Assembly (NCBI GenBank): GCA_016946835.1
Contig: JACVTC010000199.1
Span: forward strand, 1-40,000
Length of the DNA stretch: 40,000 nucleotides
Direction of reading: 5' to 3'
Source of the DNA: Neocallimastix lanati (nom. inval.)
Lineage: Eukaryota > Neocallimastigomycota > Neocallimastigomycetes > Neocallimastigales > Neocallimastigaceae
Numbering within the stretch: the stretch's first letter is position 1; every line of letters starts with the position of its first letter. Below the pieces are notes generated by a model, which saw only the letters and a list, made by a program, of their open reading frames with translations, did no database searches and was not told the origin of the DNA. The position numbers and the translations under genes are program-made. Shown piece after piece: positions 1 through 9,245 of this stretch.

Positions 1-139
1 GTAGTGGTAATCAAATTAACGCTAGCACACGAGTCCAAGAAAATTTCAGCTGGTTTCTTATCCACAGTGCCTTTAACTTTAATCACTTTATGTTGGCTTA
101 TAATTGTCATTACATTATTAAAGATGTATTCAAATTTTT
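1..139 (-). pseudogene. Element A protease segment, out of frame with the upstream pol ORF
   Basis: After the pol frame stops at 110-112, the frame one base back (-1) is open to the window edge. It encodes a retropepsin-like segment with the active-site string FLDSCASVNLIT, close to LIDSCSNLSIVT in element B. The residue after D-S is Cys in both copies, where retropepsins normally have Gly. The shift point lies in the run AAAAATTTG. It could be a one-base indel in a homopolymer or a second -1 slip at A AAT TTG (plus 131-137). In element B the same region is continuous, which favours a lesion. Confidence 0.6.
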
Positions 140-1310
140 CTTTATTTTCTCTTTTCCTTCGGTTAATTTTAATGCTTTTGTAAATTCTGACCTGAACTTT
201 GGAAACAGGTCTAACAAATATACTAACTTCGTTATGACTTCGGTTGATGCTACTTCCTTGATAAAGTCCTTAATTTTAAATTCATTAAAATCTTCCATCA
301 TTTTTATGTGTTTCTCTGGCTTGGAATAACTTTTAACATTGATGGGTATATCATCTTTGTTACTGCTCAGTATTTCATTTATTTTATTCAATTTATTCGC
401 TTTTTTTACATTTCTAATATTTGGTTGATTGATATAAGAAAGATCCAAATATTTTAATTTATTTGTGTTATTATTAGTTATTGTTTGATTAGTTGGTGGT
501 TGTGAATCCTCAAAAATTTCAATAGATTCATTGAAAGTAACATTTTTATGATCTTTATTTTCTTTAAATTCTTTACCTTCTTCTTTTTCTGTTGATAGTT
601 TGACATTCGTTCCTCCCTCATCTATTATCATATCAGGTGTTCCTGTAGTTGCTAATTTATTAACGTTTAATTTTCTTTTCATAATAGTATTTTTCTTCAT
701 AGCATTTGTAATAATTGGAACTGGATTATCTATAAGCTTTTTCTTTATTTCTTTGGTATATGGGGAGATTTTTATTGAATTATTTTTACCTTTCTTTTGG
801 GCAACAGCGATAATTTCCTCATTATGGTAATTATCAAAATTATTATAAATATTATTTGAATTAGGTTCATTATTAATTTTCTTTTCATTATCATTTATAG
901 AAATTCTATTTAAATCAATTTCATTGTTACTTTGATCATCATTATTATTTTTATAAGTATTATTTATATTAACATCATTGTTAACTTGTTTATTAATAGT
1001 GTCATTTTCATAGATGTTGTTATGATTACTATTATTTAATTTATAACCGTTACTAGTATTCTTACTAAGATATTCTATATTATTTAAGTTATTATTATTA
1101 TTATTATTGGAATAAATATTATCAATACTTGTATGATTATCATCAAATAAACTGTTTGTATAATTTATTTTATTATTCTTATTTAAATAATTATTGTTTA
1201 TATCATAATTATGTGAATTATCATTATAAGGATATCCATTATTTATTACATCATTATTTGAAGTTGCACTAGCATTATATGAATTATTATTATTATTATT
1301 ATTATTATGT

Positions 1311-1341
<31 letters not shown>

Positions 1342-1384
1342 AATTATTATCATTAGTATTATTATAATTATTTTTTATTTTCAT
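110..1384 (-). CDS. Element A pol, N-terminal part (Asn-rich linker and pre-protease region)
   Basis: The frame is open upstream of the first Met (1384) all the way to the slippery site at 1507-1513, so it is probably made as the start of a Gag-Pol fusion and not from its own start codon. The first roughly 170 residues are almost pure Asn-rich low complexity. The last roughly 120 residues are a conserved segment preceding the protease, matching the N-terminal region of element B pol. The frame ends at 110-112, just before the protease motif, which continues in the -1 frame. It has no enzymatic domain of its own. Confidence 0.65.
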
Positions 1385-1480
1385 AGTATTATTATTTAAC
1401 TTGGGAGAGTATGTTAAATTTACATATTCTTCATTAATACTATTATTTTTATTATAAGTTTGAAGTTTGGTTTGGTTAAC

Positions 1481-1513
1481 GGGAGTTGTCCTTCTCCCAT
1501 TATTTAGTTTAAA
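1481..1513 (-). promoter_or_regulatory. gag-pol -1 ribosomal frameshift signal, element A
   Basis: The minus strand reads AAT TTA AAC TAA at the end of gag. The heptamer T TTA AAC (plus 1507-1513) is a canonical X XXY YYZ slippery site and is followed directly by the gag stop. After an 8-nt spacer comes GGGAG (plus 1494-1498), an 8-nt loop and CTCCC (plus 1481-1485). The -1 frame is open from the heptamer into the pol ORF. Confidence 0.8.
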
Positions 1514-2808
1514 TTATTAAAGCTATCTCCATTATTATTATTATTATTTACATTAGCTTTGAAATTACTATTAATATTTGAACTAGTAGTATTAATATCC
1601 TGATTTATTCCATTAGAATTTCTATTAAAATTATTATTTCCAGTGGGAATATTATTCTCATTAAAATTATGATTATTTCTATTAGCAATATTATTTCCAG
1701 TAAATTTATTATTTTTATTAAAGTAATAATTACTACCATTAAAAGAATTATTGTAGCCATTTTTATTACTATTATTATAATAATTGTTATATTTATTACT
1801 ATTATTATTATAATCAAAATTATTATTATAATTATTACCCATATCATTATTATTCATATTATAAAGATTATTATTTCTATTACTACCATTATTTTTATTA
1901 TTAGGACATTCATAAGCTTTATGTCCTACTTGTTTACATGAGTAACACATAACTGATTTTCTAGCTTTTGGTTCGTAGTTATTATAGAATCTTCTTGTAT
2001 CATAAGTATTATTTTGTTGAATTTGTTCTACTCCGTGATAATAATTATTATTATTATTAAAACTTTTATTTTTATTGTTACTATATCTACCTGGTGTAAA
2101 CATTCTATTATTGGTGGAGTTTTCATTTATATAACCCATAACATATGATGACGCTTGATATGAATTATCTAAATTATTTCCATGTTCTCTTAAGCTCCTA
2201 TAAATTGGATGATTTAATAAATTGTTATTATTTTTATTTATGTTGTTTTGATATACCATAACATTCTGAGAATTTTTGTTTGTTATAGTTCGTACTTCAG
2301 CTTTTTCTGCACGTTCTGCTACTTCGAACGCTTCTGTTAATGTTTTACAGTTGGCCAAAATTACTTGAGAATGTACATATACCCTATCATGTATAGCATT
2401 TAAATAATCATCGACACATATTAATTTTTTATATTCCAAGTCAAGTCGATGATAAAGAGTTAAATAATTATAATTAAATCCTTTAATTGTTTCATTTCTT
2501 TTTATTTTTAAGGCCTTTAAAATTGAACATTTATCATTTTGAGTAATTTCTAAATAGTCTTCAATGGCTCTCTGGATTTCTTTATATGAGGGAAACCTTT
2601 TAACATTATTTCTTGTAATACATAAAGATTTTAAAAGGTTTTTTATGTCAGCCTCTACTGCGTTCTTTACCCAAATAAAAATTCTGTTTGGTTCCTCAAT
2701 GTTGTAAATTTCCATAACATTTTTGAAATCTTCTATCCAAGAATCTATGTCCTTACCATAATTTGCTAAGTATGGTAAGTCTCTTCTAATTTTCGAAGCG
2801 TCCGCCAT
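1504..2808 (-). CDS. gag: Gag polyprotein, element A
   Basis: A 434-residue structural protein that would form the cytoplasmic particle and bind the element RNA. Residues 1-180 form a capsid-like region with a predicted helical pattern. A CCHC zinc knuckle CYSCKQVGHKAYEC (C-x2-C-x4-H-x4-C) lies near residues 287-300. Everything after it is an Asn-rich tail with Gly, Tyr and Phe. The start is the first Met after an upstream AT-rich leader and matches the start of homologous Gag B in layout. The last codons overlap the frameshift signal. Confidence 0.85.
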   Translation of the reverse strand: MADASKIRRDLPYLANYGKDIDSWIEDFKNVMEIYNIEEPNRIFIWVKNAVEADIKNLLKSLCITRNNVKRFPSYKEIQRAIEDYLEITQNDKCSILKALKIKRNETIKGFNYNYLTLYHRLDLEYKKLICVDDYLNAIHDRVYVHSQVILANCKTLTEAFEVAERAEKAEVRTITNKNSQNVMVYQNNINKNNNNLLNHPIYRSLREHGNNLDNSYQASSYVMGYINENSTNNRMFTPGRYSNNKNKSFNNNNNYYHGVEQIQQNNTYDTRRFYNNYEPKARKSVMCYSCKQVGHKAYECPNNKNNGSNRNNNLYNMNNNDMGNNYNNNFDYNNNSNKYNNYYNNSNKNGYNNSFNGSNYYFNKNNKFTGNNIANRNNHNFNENNIPTGNNNFNRNSNGINQDINTTSSNINSNFKANVNNNNNNGDSFNNLN

Positions 2809-2894
2809 TTATCTAATTATTATTTTAATTTGAAATTATATTCTTATATACTTTTACGAGTATAATAATATTATTTTTATTATTGTTATTATTA

Positions 2895-2950
<56 letters not shown>

Positions 2951-3533
2951 TCTTATTTTATATACTATTACTAAAATATTACTATTATTAAAATATTATT
3001 TATTATTATTAATTATTAATTCACTATTACTAAAATATTATTTATTATTATTAATTATTACTTAATTCACTATTACTAAAATATCATTTAATTATTATTA
3101 TTATTATTATTAATTCTTATTTTATACACTATTACTAAAATATTACTATTACTAAAATATTATTTATTATTATTAATTATTACTTAATTCACCATTACTA
3201 AAATATTATTTATTATTATTATTAAAATATTATCTATTATTTTTTTTTTTTTTTCTAAATATTATCACATATACTATTAATAAAATATTATTTAATATTA
3301 ATTTTTATACTAAACTATTACTACTTTTTATTATAATATCATTTCTTAATTAAAGGTTTATTCGTTTTTATACTGGTCCGAATTCCCAGTTGTCTTTAAT
3401 TACTAATAAAGATGATAATAAAAAAAATTAACTATACTAATAATAATAATTAAAGACTTATTCGTTTTTATTCTGGTTCGAACTCCCAGTTACCTTTAAT
3501 TATTATTTAATAATAATCATAATAATTTTAGGT

Positions 3534-3600
<67 letters not shown>

Positions 3601-3728
3601 TTTATATATTACTATTATAAAAAAATTAATTATTTAATTTTAATTTAATATTAATTATTTAATTGTCTTTATTTTTTAAAAAGTAAATATCAATATAAAT
3701 ATAAATTTCATAATATTCTTGGTTTGCA
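2809..3728 (-). other. Element A leader: TAA microsatellite, repeats, poly(A) tract
   Basis: There is no gene here. From the gag start upward (plus coordinates) it holds a long ATT/TTA microsatellite (about 2870-2950), several copies of a CACTATTACTAAAATATTA-type repeat (about 2960-3240), two copies of a hairpin-forming unit (3345-3500), and a homopolymer of more than 50 T (about 3535-3592, poly(A) in the transcript). Confidence 0.6.
3345..3500. repeat. Two direct copies of a roughly 50-bp hairpin unit in the element A leader
   Basis: The units share TTATTCGTTTTTAT, then CTGGTYCGAAYTCCCAG and an AATTAAAG...CTTTAATT frame, and lie about 102 bp apart. Within each unit CTGG can pair with CCAG, exposing a loop that contains TTCGAA (a self-complementary hexamer) in the second copy and TCCGAA in the first. 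Base AAAGGT opens copy 1 and ACCTTT closes copy 2, so the outer ends are complementary too. Confidence 0.6.
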
Positions 3729-3826
3729 CGCCCGGATTCTCCACCATTTTTGATACGATATTTTATTAAATACCGTATATGTTAGTTGGGCGTTTGTGCA
3801 AAAGGGAATTACTCCAAGAATATTAT
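3710..3826 (-). repeat. Inverted repeat bracketing the element A PBS
   Basis: ATAATATTCTTGG (3710-3722) is the exact reverse complement of CCAAGAATATTAT (3814-3826). Next to it TTTGCAC (3723-3729) pairs with GTGCAAA (3796-3802) and GCCC (3730-3733) with GGGC (3788-3791), with a 4-nt bulge. The stem joins the LTR end to the leader and partly covers the PBS. Confidence 0.75.
3729..3746 (-). other. Primer binding site, element A (tRNA type)
   Basis: The minus strand reads TGGTGGAGAATCCGGGCG. It begins with TGG, the complement of tRNA CCA, and lies 4 nt after a likely LTR end ...CGTATCA. The implied tRNA 3' end (ATTCTCC acceptor strand, A discriminator) has a normal tRNA layout. I do not assign the amino acid. 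Confidence 0.65.
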
Positions 3827-4371
3827 ATTACAATAATTATATTTACTTTTTATTTATTTATCTTTTATTATTTTATTTATTATATTTTATCATAAAAAAA
3901 ATACATGTTTTATTATTATTCCTTAAAAAAAAAGAAAATATTTATTTATAAATTATTTTCATAATTATATTTTTTACTAATTTTATAAATTTTATTTATC
4001 GAAACACTAAAATTAATTAATAAATATAAATATCCATAACTTTTTACTTATAACTATTAATTCATCTTGTTTAACATTATTTAAAAATTATTTTAATATT
4101 AACATCAATTTAATTAAACATTCAATCTCCGTTATAATTAATATAACTAATTTTACTATATTATCAACAATTCTTTTAATATTTTTAATATTATTATTTA
4201 ATTTAATATTTTAATAATTAATAATAATAAATTATCTTTAATAATATATTAATAATATATTTTAAGATTCATTATATAAAATTAATTTTTAATAAATATT
4301 TATATTAATAATTTTTCTAAATAATTTTTCTATTATTTTCTATTATTTTTACTGGACATGCATCATTAAAA
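3751..4371 (-). mobile_element. Probable 5' LTR remnant of element A, outer limit unknown
   Basis: The position just outside the PBS and the TGATACG start (plus) fit the end of an LTR. The rest is AT-rich sequence without a gene. No second copy exists in the window, so the LTR length and its other end cannot be fixed. It runs up to the LTR of element B, which may have inserted into it. Confidence 0.35.
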
Positions 4372-4669
4372 TGTTAAGGTTTTAGAGAATTAAATAAAAA
4401 TAAAGTAAGGAAACACAAATTTTATTTATTTATTTATTATTTTTATTTATAAATTTATTTGATTTTATTTGATGATATTTAAAAATTAGTAGCAAAATTT
4501 ACAACTATTTATACTTTTTTTCAAGGCATAAAAGTTGTTCTTGCCACTAAATTACATTTTATTTATTTTTTTTTTTAAAAACTATTAAATTTAAATTGAT
4601 TTTTATAATTAATTATATAAAATTTAATTATAACAATATAAATAAAATACATTTATAATATTAATAAAA

Positions 4670-4720
<51 letters not shown>

Positions 4721-5216
4721 TTATTTATTTAAAAATATCTAAAATATTACTAATAAGAATTTATTTAATTGGCTATAATTTTTATTACAATCTGTTAAAA
4801 TATTCAAATAAAAATAAAAATACTATTCTAATATAAAGGTTTTTAATAAAATAAAATATTTTTCAATATAAAATAAAACATTTCGATATAAAATTTTATA
4901 ATAAAAAGTTAAAATATAATATATAAATTTTTAATTATCAATATATAAAAATATTATTAATATAAATTTTCATTATTAATATAAAAAAAATAAGATTTAT
5001 TATTAATATTGCTAATATAAGTTTTAAATATATAAAAATATTACTATTAATATAAGATTTAATATAAAAATATAAAGTTTAATATAATTTTTGATTTAAT
5101 TTTTGATCTTTGGATTTAAAAATTTATTAAAGTACAAAAATAATAATGTACACATAATGTATTAGAAATAAATCGTAGATTTAATTAAGAATGCATTATT
5201 TAGTACATTCTTATCA
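4372..5216 (-). mobile_element. 3' LTR of element B
   Basis: An 845-bp direct copy of 11529-12372. It contains a 47-T homopolymer (poly(A) on the coding strand). The pol stop codon is only about 20 bp outside its inner edge. The polypurine tract there is poor (minus GGGGCATCT just before TGATAAG). Confidence 0.95.
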
Positions 5217-5234
5217 AGATGCCCCGACGAAGAC

Positions 5235-8200
5235 TCAAGCTTCTCTGTAAGCGGAGTTAAACTTTACTAAATTTTTAAAGTGAACATTCCTATCGAGTTG
5301 CTTTCCAGTCTTCTGATCGATTAAGGTTGCCGTGTTGAATTGAATTTTTAAAATTTTAAATGGTCCATTGTAATATGGTTCTAGCTTAGTACGGCTAAAG
5401 TTTCTAACAAGAACAAGATCACCAGCTTTTAATTCTTTTCCTTTTTTCATACTTATTTGTTCTTCTCGTCTTGTTGCCCAATACTTGTTAGCATTCTTCA
5501 CATTTTCGCATGCTTCTCTAGTCCATTGATAATGACGAACAAATTTTTCCATTAAAATTTCATCATACGATTTACCTGCATTTTCAATTGTTCTTATGGC
5601 TATATCATAAGGCTGTTGGTCTTCTCTTCCATATACTAATTCAAAACTAGAATGTCCGGTAGCTGTGTTTTTGGTAGTTCGAAGTGCCCATAAAGCAGAA
5701 GGTAAAACTTCATCCCAATCTTGATTTTTCCTTCCTAATAAACGAAGTAATTTTCCAATTTCTTTATTTCGGTTTTCAGTGAGACCATTGGATTCAGGGT
5801 GATAGGTAGCTATGAATTTTACATAAACATCATAAAGATCAAGAAAGATTTTAGTCATATCAGAAGTGAATTGGACTCCATTATCTGTAGTAATAACTTG
5901 AGGCACACCATGTCTTGCAAAAACGTTTATTAAAAATTTAATTATATCAGAGGAAGTTATGTTTTCAGTGGGTTCGGCTTCAACCCATTTGGTAAAGTAA
6001 TCAACAGTTACTATAATATATTGATTATTATTTCTTGTTTTTGGTAACGGTCCTATAATATCTAATCCTAAATGCACAAAGGGACCCTCCACTTTAGTTG
6101 GATGGTTTTCGGTTGGTTCTGGATATGGTTGAGGACGATTTAACTGGCATTTTTCACAATTACTAACAATTCTTTTGATATCTTTAATCATATGATTCCA
6201 ATAAAAGTTTTTCTTAAGTCTTTGATATGTTTTGTAATATCCTTCGTGGCCAATATTATGAGCTTCTAAAATTAATTTAAACCTTTCATTTTCGTCCGTT
6301 ATTAATTTTCTATAATTTCCATTGTCGATAAAGTAATCTTCACCATCAATAACAGTAAACTTTTCATTAATAAATTCCTTTATAACCTTAGATAATAATT
6401 CTTCATTATTTCCATTAGTAATTTTTGTTAATAATATCTTTCTCTCTTCCTTACTTTTCATTCTTGAAAGAGCATCAGCTAACACATTCTTTTTGCCTGA
6501 TTCATATTTTATATTAATTCCAAGCATACTAGCGGTTAGACACCATCTTGTTTGCCTTGCATTCAAAGGTTCTTTATTCTTAAATAAACCAACTAATGGT
6601 TTATGATCTGTGTAAATAGTTGTAGGTAATGGATTTCCTTCAATATAAGATTTAAATTTAGTCATACAGTAAAATAAAGCTGTTCCTTCCAAATCTGTGA
6701 TACCATAATTCTTTTCAGTTTTCTTCAAACTTCTACTTATAAAGTGTATTGGATGCTCCTTACCGGTTTCTTCTTCTTTTTGTAAAAGAACTCCACCAAT
6801 TCCATTATACGAAGCATCAGTTCTAATGATAAAAGGTTTGTCAAATGACGGAAATTTTAGAATAGGTGCATTGATTAATTTTTCTTTTAGGAGTTCAAAG
6901 CTTTCTTGTTGTTCTTTATTCCATTCATATTTAGTATTCTTTTTCAATAATTTACATAAAGGTGAGGTAATTTGAGCATATTTAGGGATAAAGTCACGAT
7001 AATACCCTATTGCTCCTAGAAATGATCTTAATTCATGAATTGATGAAGGGGCTTCCCACTTCTTAATAGCTGTTATTTTACTTTCCATGGGACTTAATCC
7101 TTTAGTAGTAAGTTTGTGACCTAATACATCAACTTCAGTTTGAAGAAAATGGCACTTTTCAATATTAATTTTTAACTTGTTTTCTTTAAATACTTCTAAT
7201 ACTTGTTTAATATGAATTAAATGTTCTTCGATACTTTTTGAATAGATCAAAACATCATCAATAAATACATAAACAAATTCACCAATAAAAGGGAATAAAA
7301 TTTTATTCATTTCTCTTTGGAAGGTTGAGGGAGCTCCAGTAAGTCCAAAAGGCATAACCTTAAATTGATAATTTCCAAACTTAGTAGTGAAAGTGGTTAC
7401 TTCAACGCTTTCTTCATCCATTAAGATTTGGTGAAAACCAGAAAATAAATCAAGAGTTGTAAATATTTTAGATCCTCCGAGACTATCAAAAATTTCATCT
7501 ATATATGGAACTGAATAAGAATCTTTTTCTGTCATATCATTGACTTTTCGGTAGTCAATACACAAGCGCCACTTTCCATTGTGTTTTAGAATGAGTACTA
7601 CTGGAGATGACCATTCTGAACAGGATGGTTCTATCAATCCTTTCTTAATAAGCTTTGTAAGTTCTTCTTTTAAGATATCTGATTTTAATTTAGTTAACCT
7701 ATAACTTCTTAATTTTACTGGCTTTGCATTTGCTTTCAAACGGATCTTATGTGGTGAAAGTTTAGAAGGAGTTAGTTCTTCTGTTGAAGTGGCAACTATG
7801 TCAATCATTTCTTTGAGAATTTTAATAATTTGTTCTTTATAATCTTTATTTAAGGTACTTAAAAATTCATCACTCTCAATAAATTCCATTGGAGTTAATT
7901 CCTTTATAATTTCCTTTTCATTATTCGTTTCTTTAACTTTTCTAATAGTGCAAATTATACTTTCTTCATCATAATATTGATTATTTATTTTAGCTATTTC
8001 TTCGTATTCACTTTCTGACAAAAGTTTACATAAACTGTTTAAGGTCGGATGAATAAATAAACAATGATCGATTTGAGTTTTAAAGTTTATTAACATATCA
8101 TAAAATGAGTCTTCTTTCTCAATAATTCTAAAGTCCGCATTAAATTCATAATTATTAATTTTTACTGGTAATTGAACAATAATTCCTTCCGAGTATTCTT

Positions 8201-9050
8201 CATCTTGTGTTGCTAGTTGGATTCTTCCACGACTTTTTCCAACTGTTTCATATTCACCAGGTAATTTATCAAAATACTGCTTAGTAACGATGCTTAGGTT
8301 ACTACAAGAATCAATTAAAAGTTTTCCTAGTACTCCGTCAACACTTGCATCAACCATTGCTAAGTCTTCTTCGGCTACTTCATTACTTTTACTTATGTAG
8401 CTATGATCATAGTTATTCACTAATAAAGTTCGTGCTATTACATTGTCTACAGTTCCAATTATTTTAGATTTTTCTAACTTTAAACCTTGAGTTAATTGTG
8501 AACGAATTTTCGGACATGCATTCAAGAGTTGACCTATCGTAATACTGGATTTAAGATTATTTAAATCATCCATAATATTGTAAGGTTCTTTATTATTCAT
8601 CATTTTGATATTCCTTTTTACTAACTGAGTATTTTCATTATTAGTTTCTTTAGTTTTTGTTGAAATTAATTTTTCCAAAGTATTAGTTTTATTTTGTTGA
8701 TTATCTTTATTCATTTCTATATCTTCTATTTCATTATCGATTACAAGTATATCTTCAGATTCAACTTTTTTCTTTCCTTTTGATGAATAATTGTTGTTTT
8801 CTTCTTTACTTTCTCTTACTCTTGTTATATTTCTTAATTCCTTTTCTTTTTGTTTTTCTTTGTTAATATTTGGTTGAGTTAAAATTGAAGGAAGTATTTG
8901 ATTTTTATAAACTTTATTTGGTTTATTATGTAGCTCATTTTCTTTCTTCTTTCTTAAAGCAGGAGTTGCGAAAGGACGTGGATTATCTTTTAAACTTTTA
9001 TGTACTTTCTTGGAATTATTTTCTTCCTTTTCGCTGTTATTATCATTCAT
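5235..9050 (-). CDS. pol: Pol polyprotein, element B (protease, RT, RNase H, integrase)
   Basis: A 1271-residue frame from the first Met. The frame is open further upstream to the slippery site at 9239-9245, so the natural product is probably a Gag-Pol fusion with about 65 extra residues. Domains: acidic/basic linker (1-170); retropepsin with DSC at about 247; RT from about 440 with LCIDYRKVND, FTTLDLFSGFHQI, PFGLTGAPSTFQ and FIDD at about 596-599; RNase H with TDAS (Asp 745); integrase with an HHCC finger (HNIGH...CEKC) and catalytic Asp 997, Asp 1056, Glu 1092 (35 residues between the last two); GPF/Y-type motif YNGPFKIL near the end. There is no chromodomain. It copies the element RNA into DNA and inserts it. 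Cys in place of Gly in the protease motif is the odd feature. Confidence 0.95.
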   Translation of the reverse strand: MNDNNSEKEENNSKKVHKSLKDNPRPFATPALRKKKENELHNKPNKVYKNQILPSILTQPNINKEKQKEKELRNITRVRESKEENNNYSSKGKKKVESEDILVIDNEIEDIEMNKDNQQNKTNTLEKLISTKTKETNNENTQLVKRNIKMMNNKEPYNIMDDLNNLKSSITIGQLLNACPKIRSQLTQGLKLEKSKIIGTVDNVIARTLLVNNYDHSYISKSNEVAEEDLAMVDASVDGVLGKLLIDSCSNLSIVTKQYFDKLPGEYETVGKSRGRIQLATQDEEYSEGIIVQLPVKINNYEFNADFRIIEKEDSFYDMLINFKTQIDHCLFIHPTLNSLCKLLSESEYEEIAKINNQYYDEESIICTIRKVKETNNEKEIIKELTPMEFIESDEFLSTLNKDYKEQIIKILKEMIDIVATSTEELTPSKLSPHKIRLKANAKPVKLRSYRLTKLKSDILKEELTKLIKKGLIEPSCSEWSSPVVLILKHNGKWRLCIDYRKVNDMTEKDSYSVPYIDEIFDSLGGSKIFTTLDLFSGFHQILMDEESVEVTTFTTKFGNYQFKVMPFGLTGAPSTFQREMNKILFPFIGEFVYVFIDDVLIYSKSIEEHLIHIKQVLEVFKENKLKINIEKCHFLQTEVDVLGHKLTTKGLSPMESKITAIKKWEAPSSIHELRSFLGAIGYYRDFIPKYAQITSPLCKLLKKNTKYEWNKEQQESFELLKEKLINAPILKFPSFDKPFIIRTDASYNGIGGVLLQKEEETGKEHPIHFISRSLKKTEKNYGITDLEGTALFYCMTKFKSYIEGNPLPTTIYTDHKPLVGLFKNKEPLNARQTRWCLTASMLGINIKYESGKKNVLADALSRMKSKEERKILLTKITNGNNEELLSKVIKEFINEKFTVIDGEDYFIDNGNYRKLITDENERFKLILEAHNIGHEGYYKTYQRLKKNFYWNHMIKDIKRIVSNCEKCQLNRPQPYPEPTENHPTKVEGPFVHLGLDIIGPLPKTRNNNQYIIVTVDYFTKWVEAEPTENITSSDIIKFLINVFARHGVPQVITTDNGVQFTSDMTKIFLDLYDVYVKFIATYHPESNGLTENRNKEIGKLLRLLGRKNQDWDEVLPSALWALRTTKNTATGHSSFELVYGREDQQPYDIAIRTIENAGKSYDEILMEKFVRHYQWTREACENVKNANKYWATRREEQISMKKGKELKAGDLVLVRNFSRTKLEPYYNGPFKILKIQFNTATLIDQKTGKQLDRNVHFKNLVKFNSAYREA

Positions 9051-9192
9051 TTTTCTTTTTATAGCATTTATAATGATATTATCCTCACTTTCAGTTGTGT
9101 CACTAAAATCAGATTCTTCAGATTCTTTATTAAAGGAATTATTATCAATTGGGGTATTCTTGGTAAAAGTATTATTTTGTAAATTATTTAAT

Positions 9193-9245
9193 GAAGCTAT
9201 TGTTTTGTCATTGGGAGTGCTTCTGCTCCCATTTAGAAGTTTAAA
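9193..9245 (-). promoter_or_regulatory. gag-pol -1 frameshift signal with possible pseudoknot, element B
   Basis: Minus strand TCT TTA AAC TTC TAA: slippery heptamer T TTA AAC (plus 9239-9245), one more sense codon, then the gag stop. After 8 nt, GGGAG (plus 9226-9230) pairs with CTCCC (plus 9213-9217), and a flanking U-A can extend it to 6 bp. The 8-nt loop contains GAAGC (plus 9219-9223), exactly complementary to GCTTC (plus 9193-9197) 15 nt downstream. This gives an H-type pseudoknot with a 2-nt first loop and an A-rich third loop. The -1 frame has no stop between the heptamer and the pol Met. Confidence 0.82.

Larger units (their letters stand above)
1..3750 (-). mobile_element. Element A: Ty3/gypsy LTR retrotransposon, cut by window edge
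   Basis: Read on the minus strand this is PBS (3729-3746), leader (2809-3728), gag (1504-2808), a -1 frameshift signal, and the start of pol, which leaves the window at position 1 inside the protease. Gag shares with element B a capsid-like helix region (motif LKALKIKRNETIKGFNYNY against LRAMRIKRNEKIKDFNVRY) and a CCHC knuckle. The pre-protease segments also align (FPKFRSEFTKALKL against CPKIRSQLTQGLKL), so A and B are one family. The 3' LTR, RT and integrase would lie to the left of the window and cannot be seen. Confidence 0.85.

Noticed and set aside
4671-4718. Poly(T) tract as an mRNA poly(A) tail of a processed copy
   Set aside because: The tract is inside both LTR copies of element B at the same place, so it belongs to the LTR.
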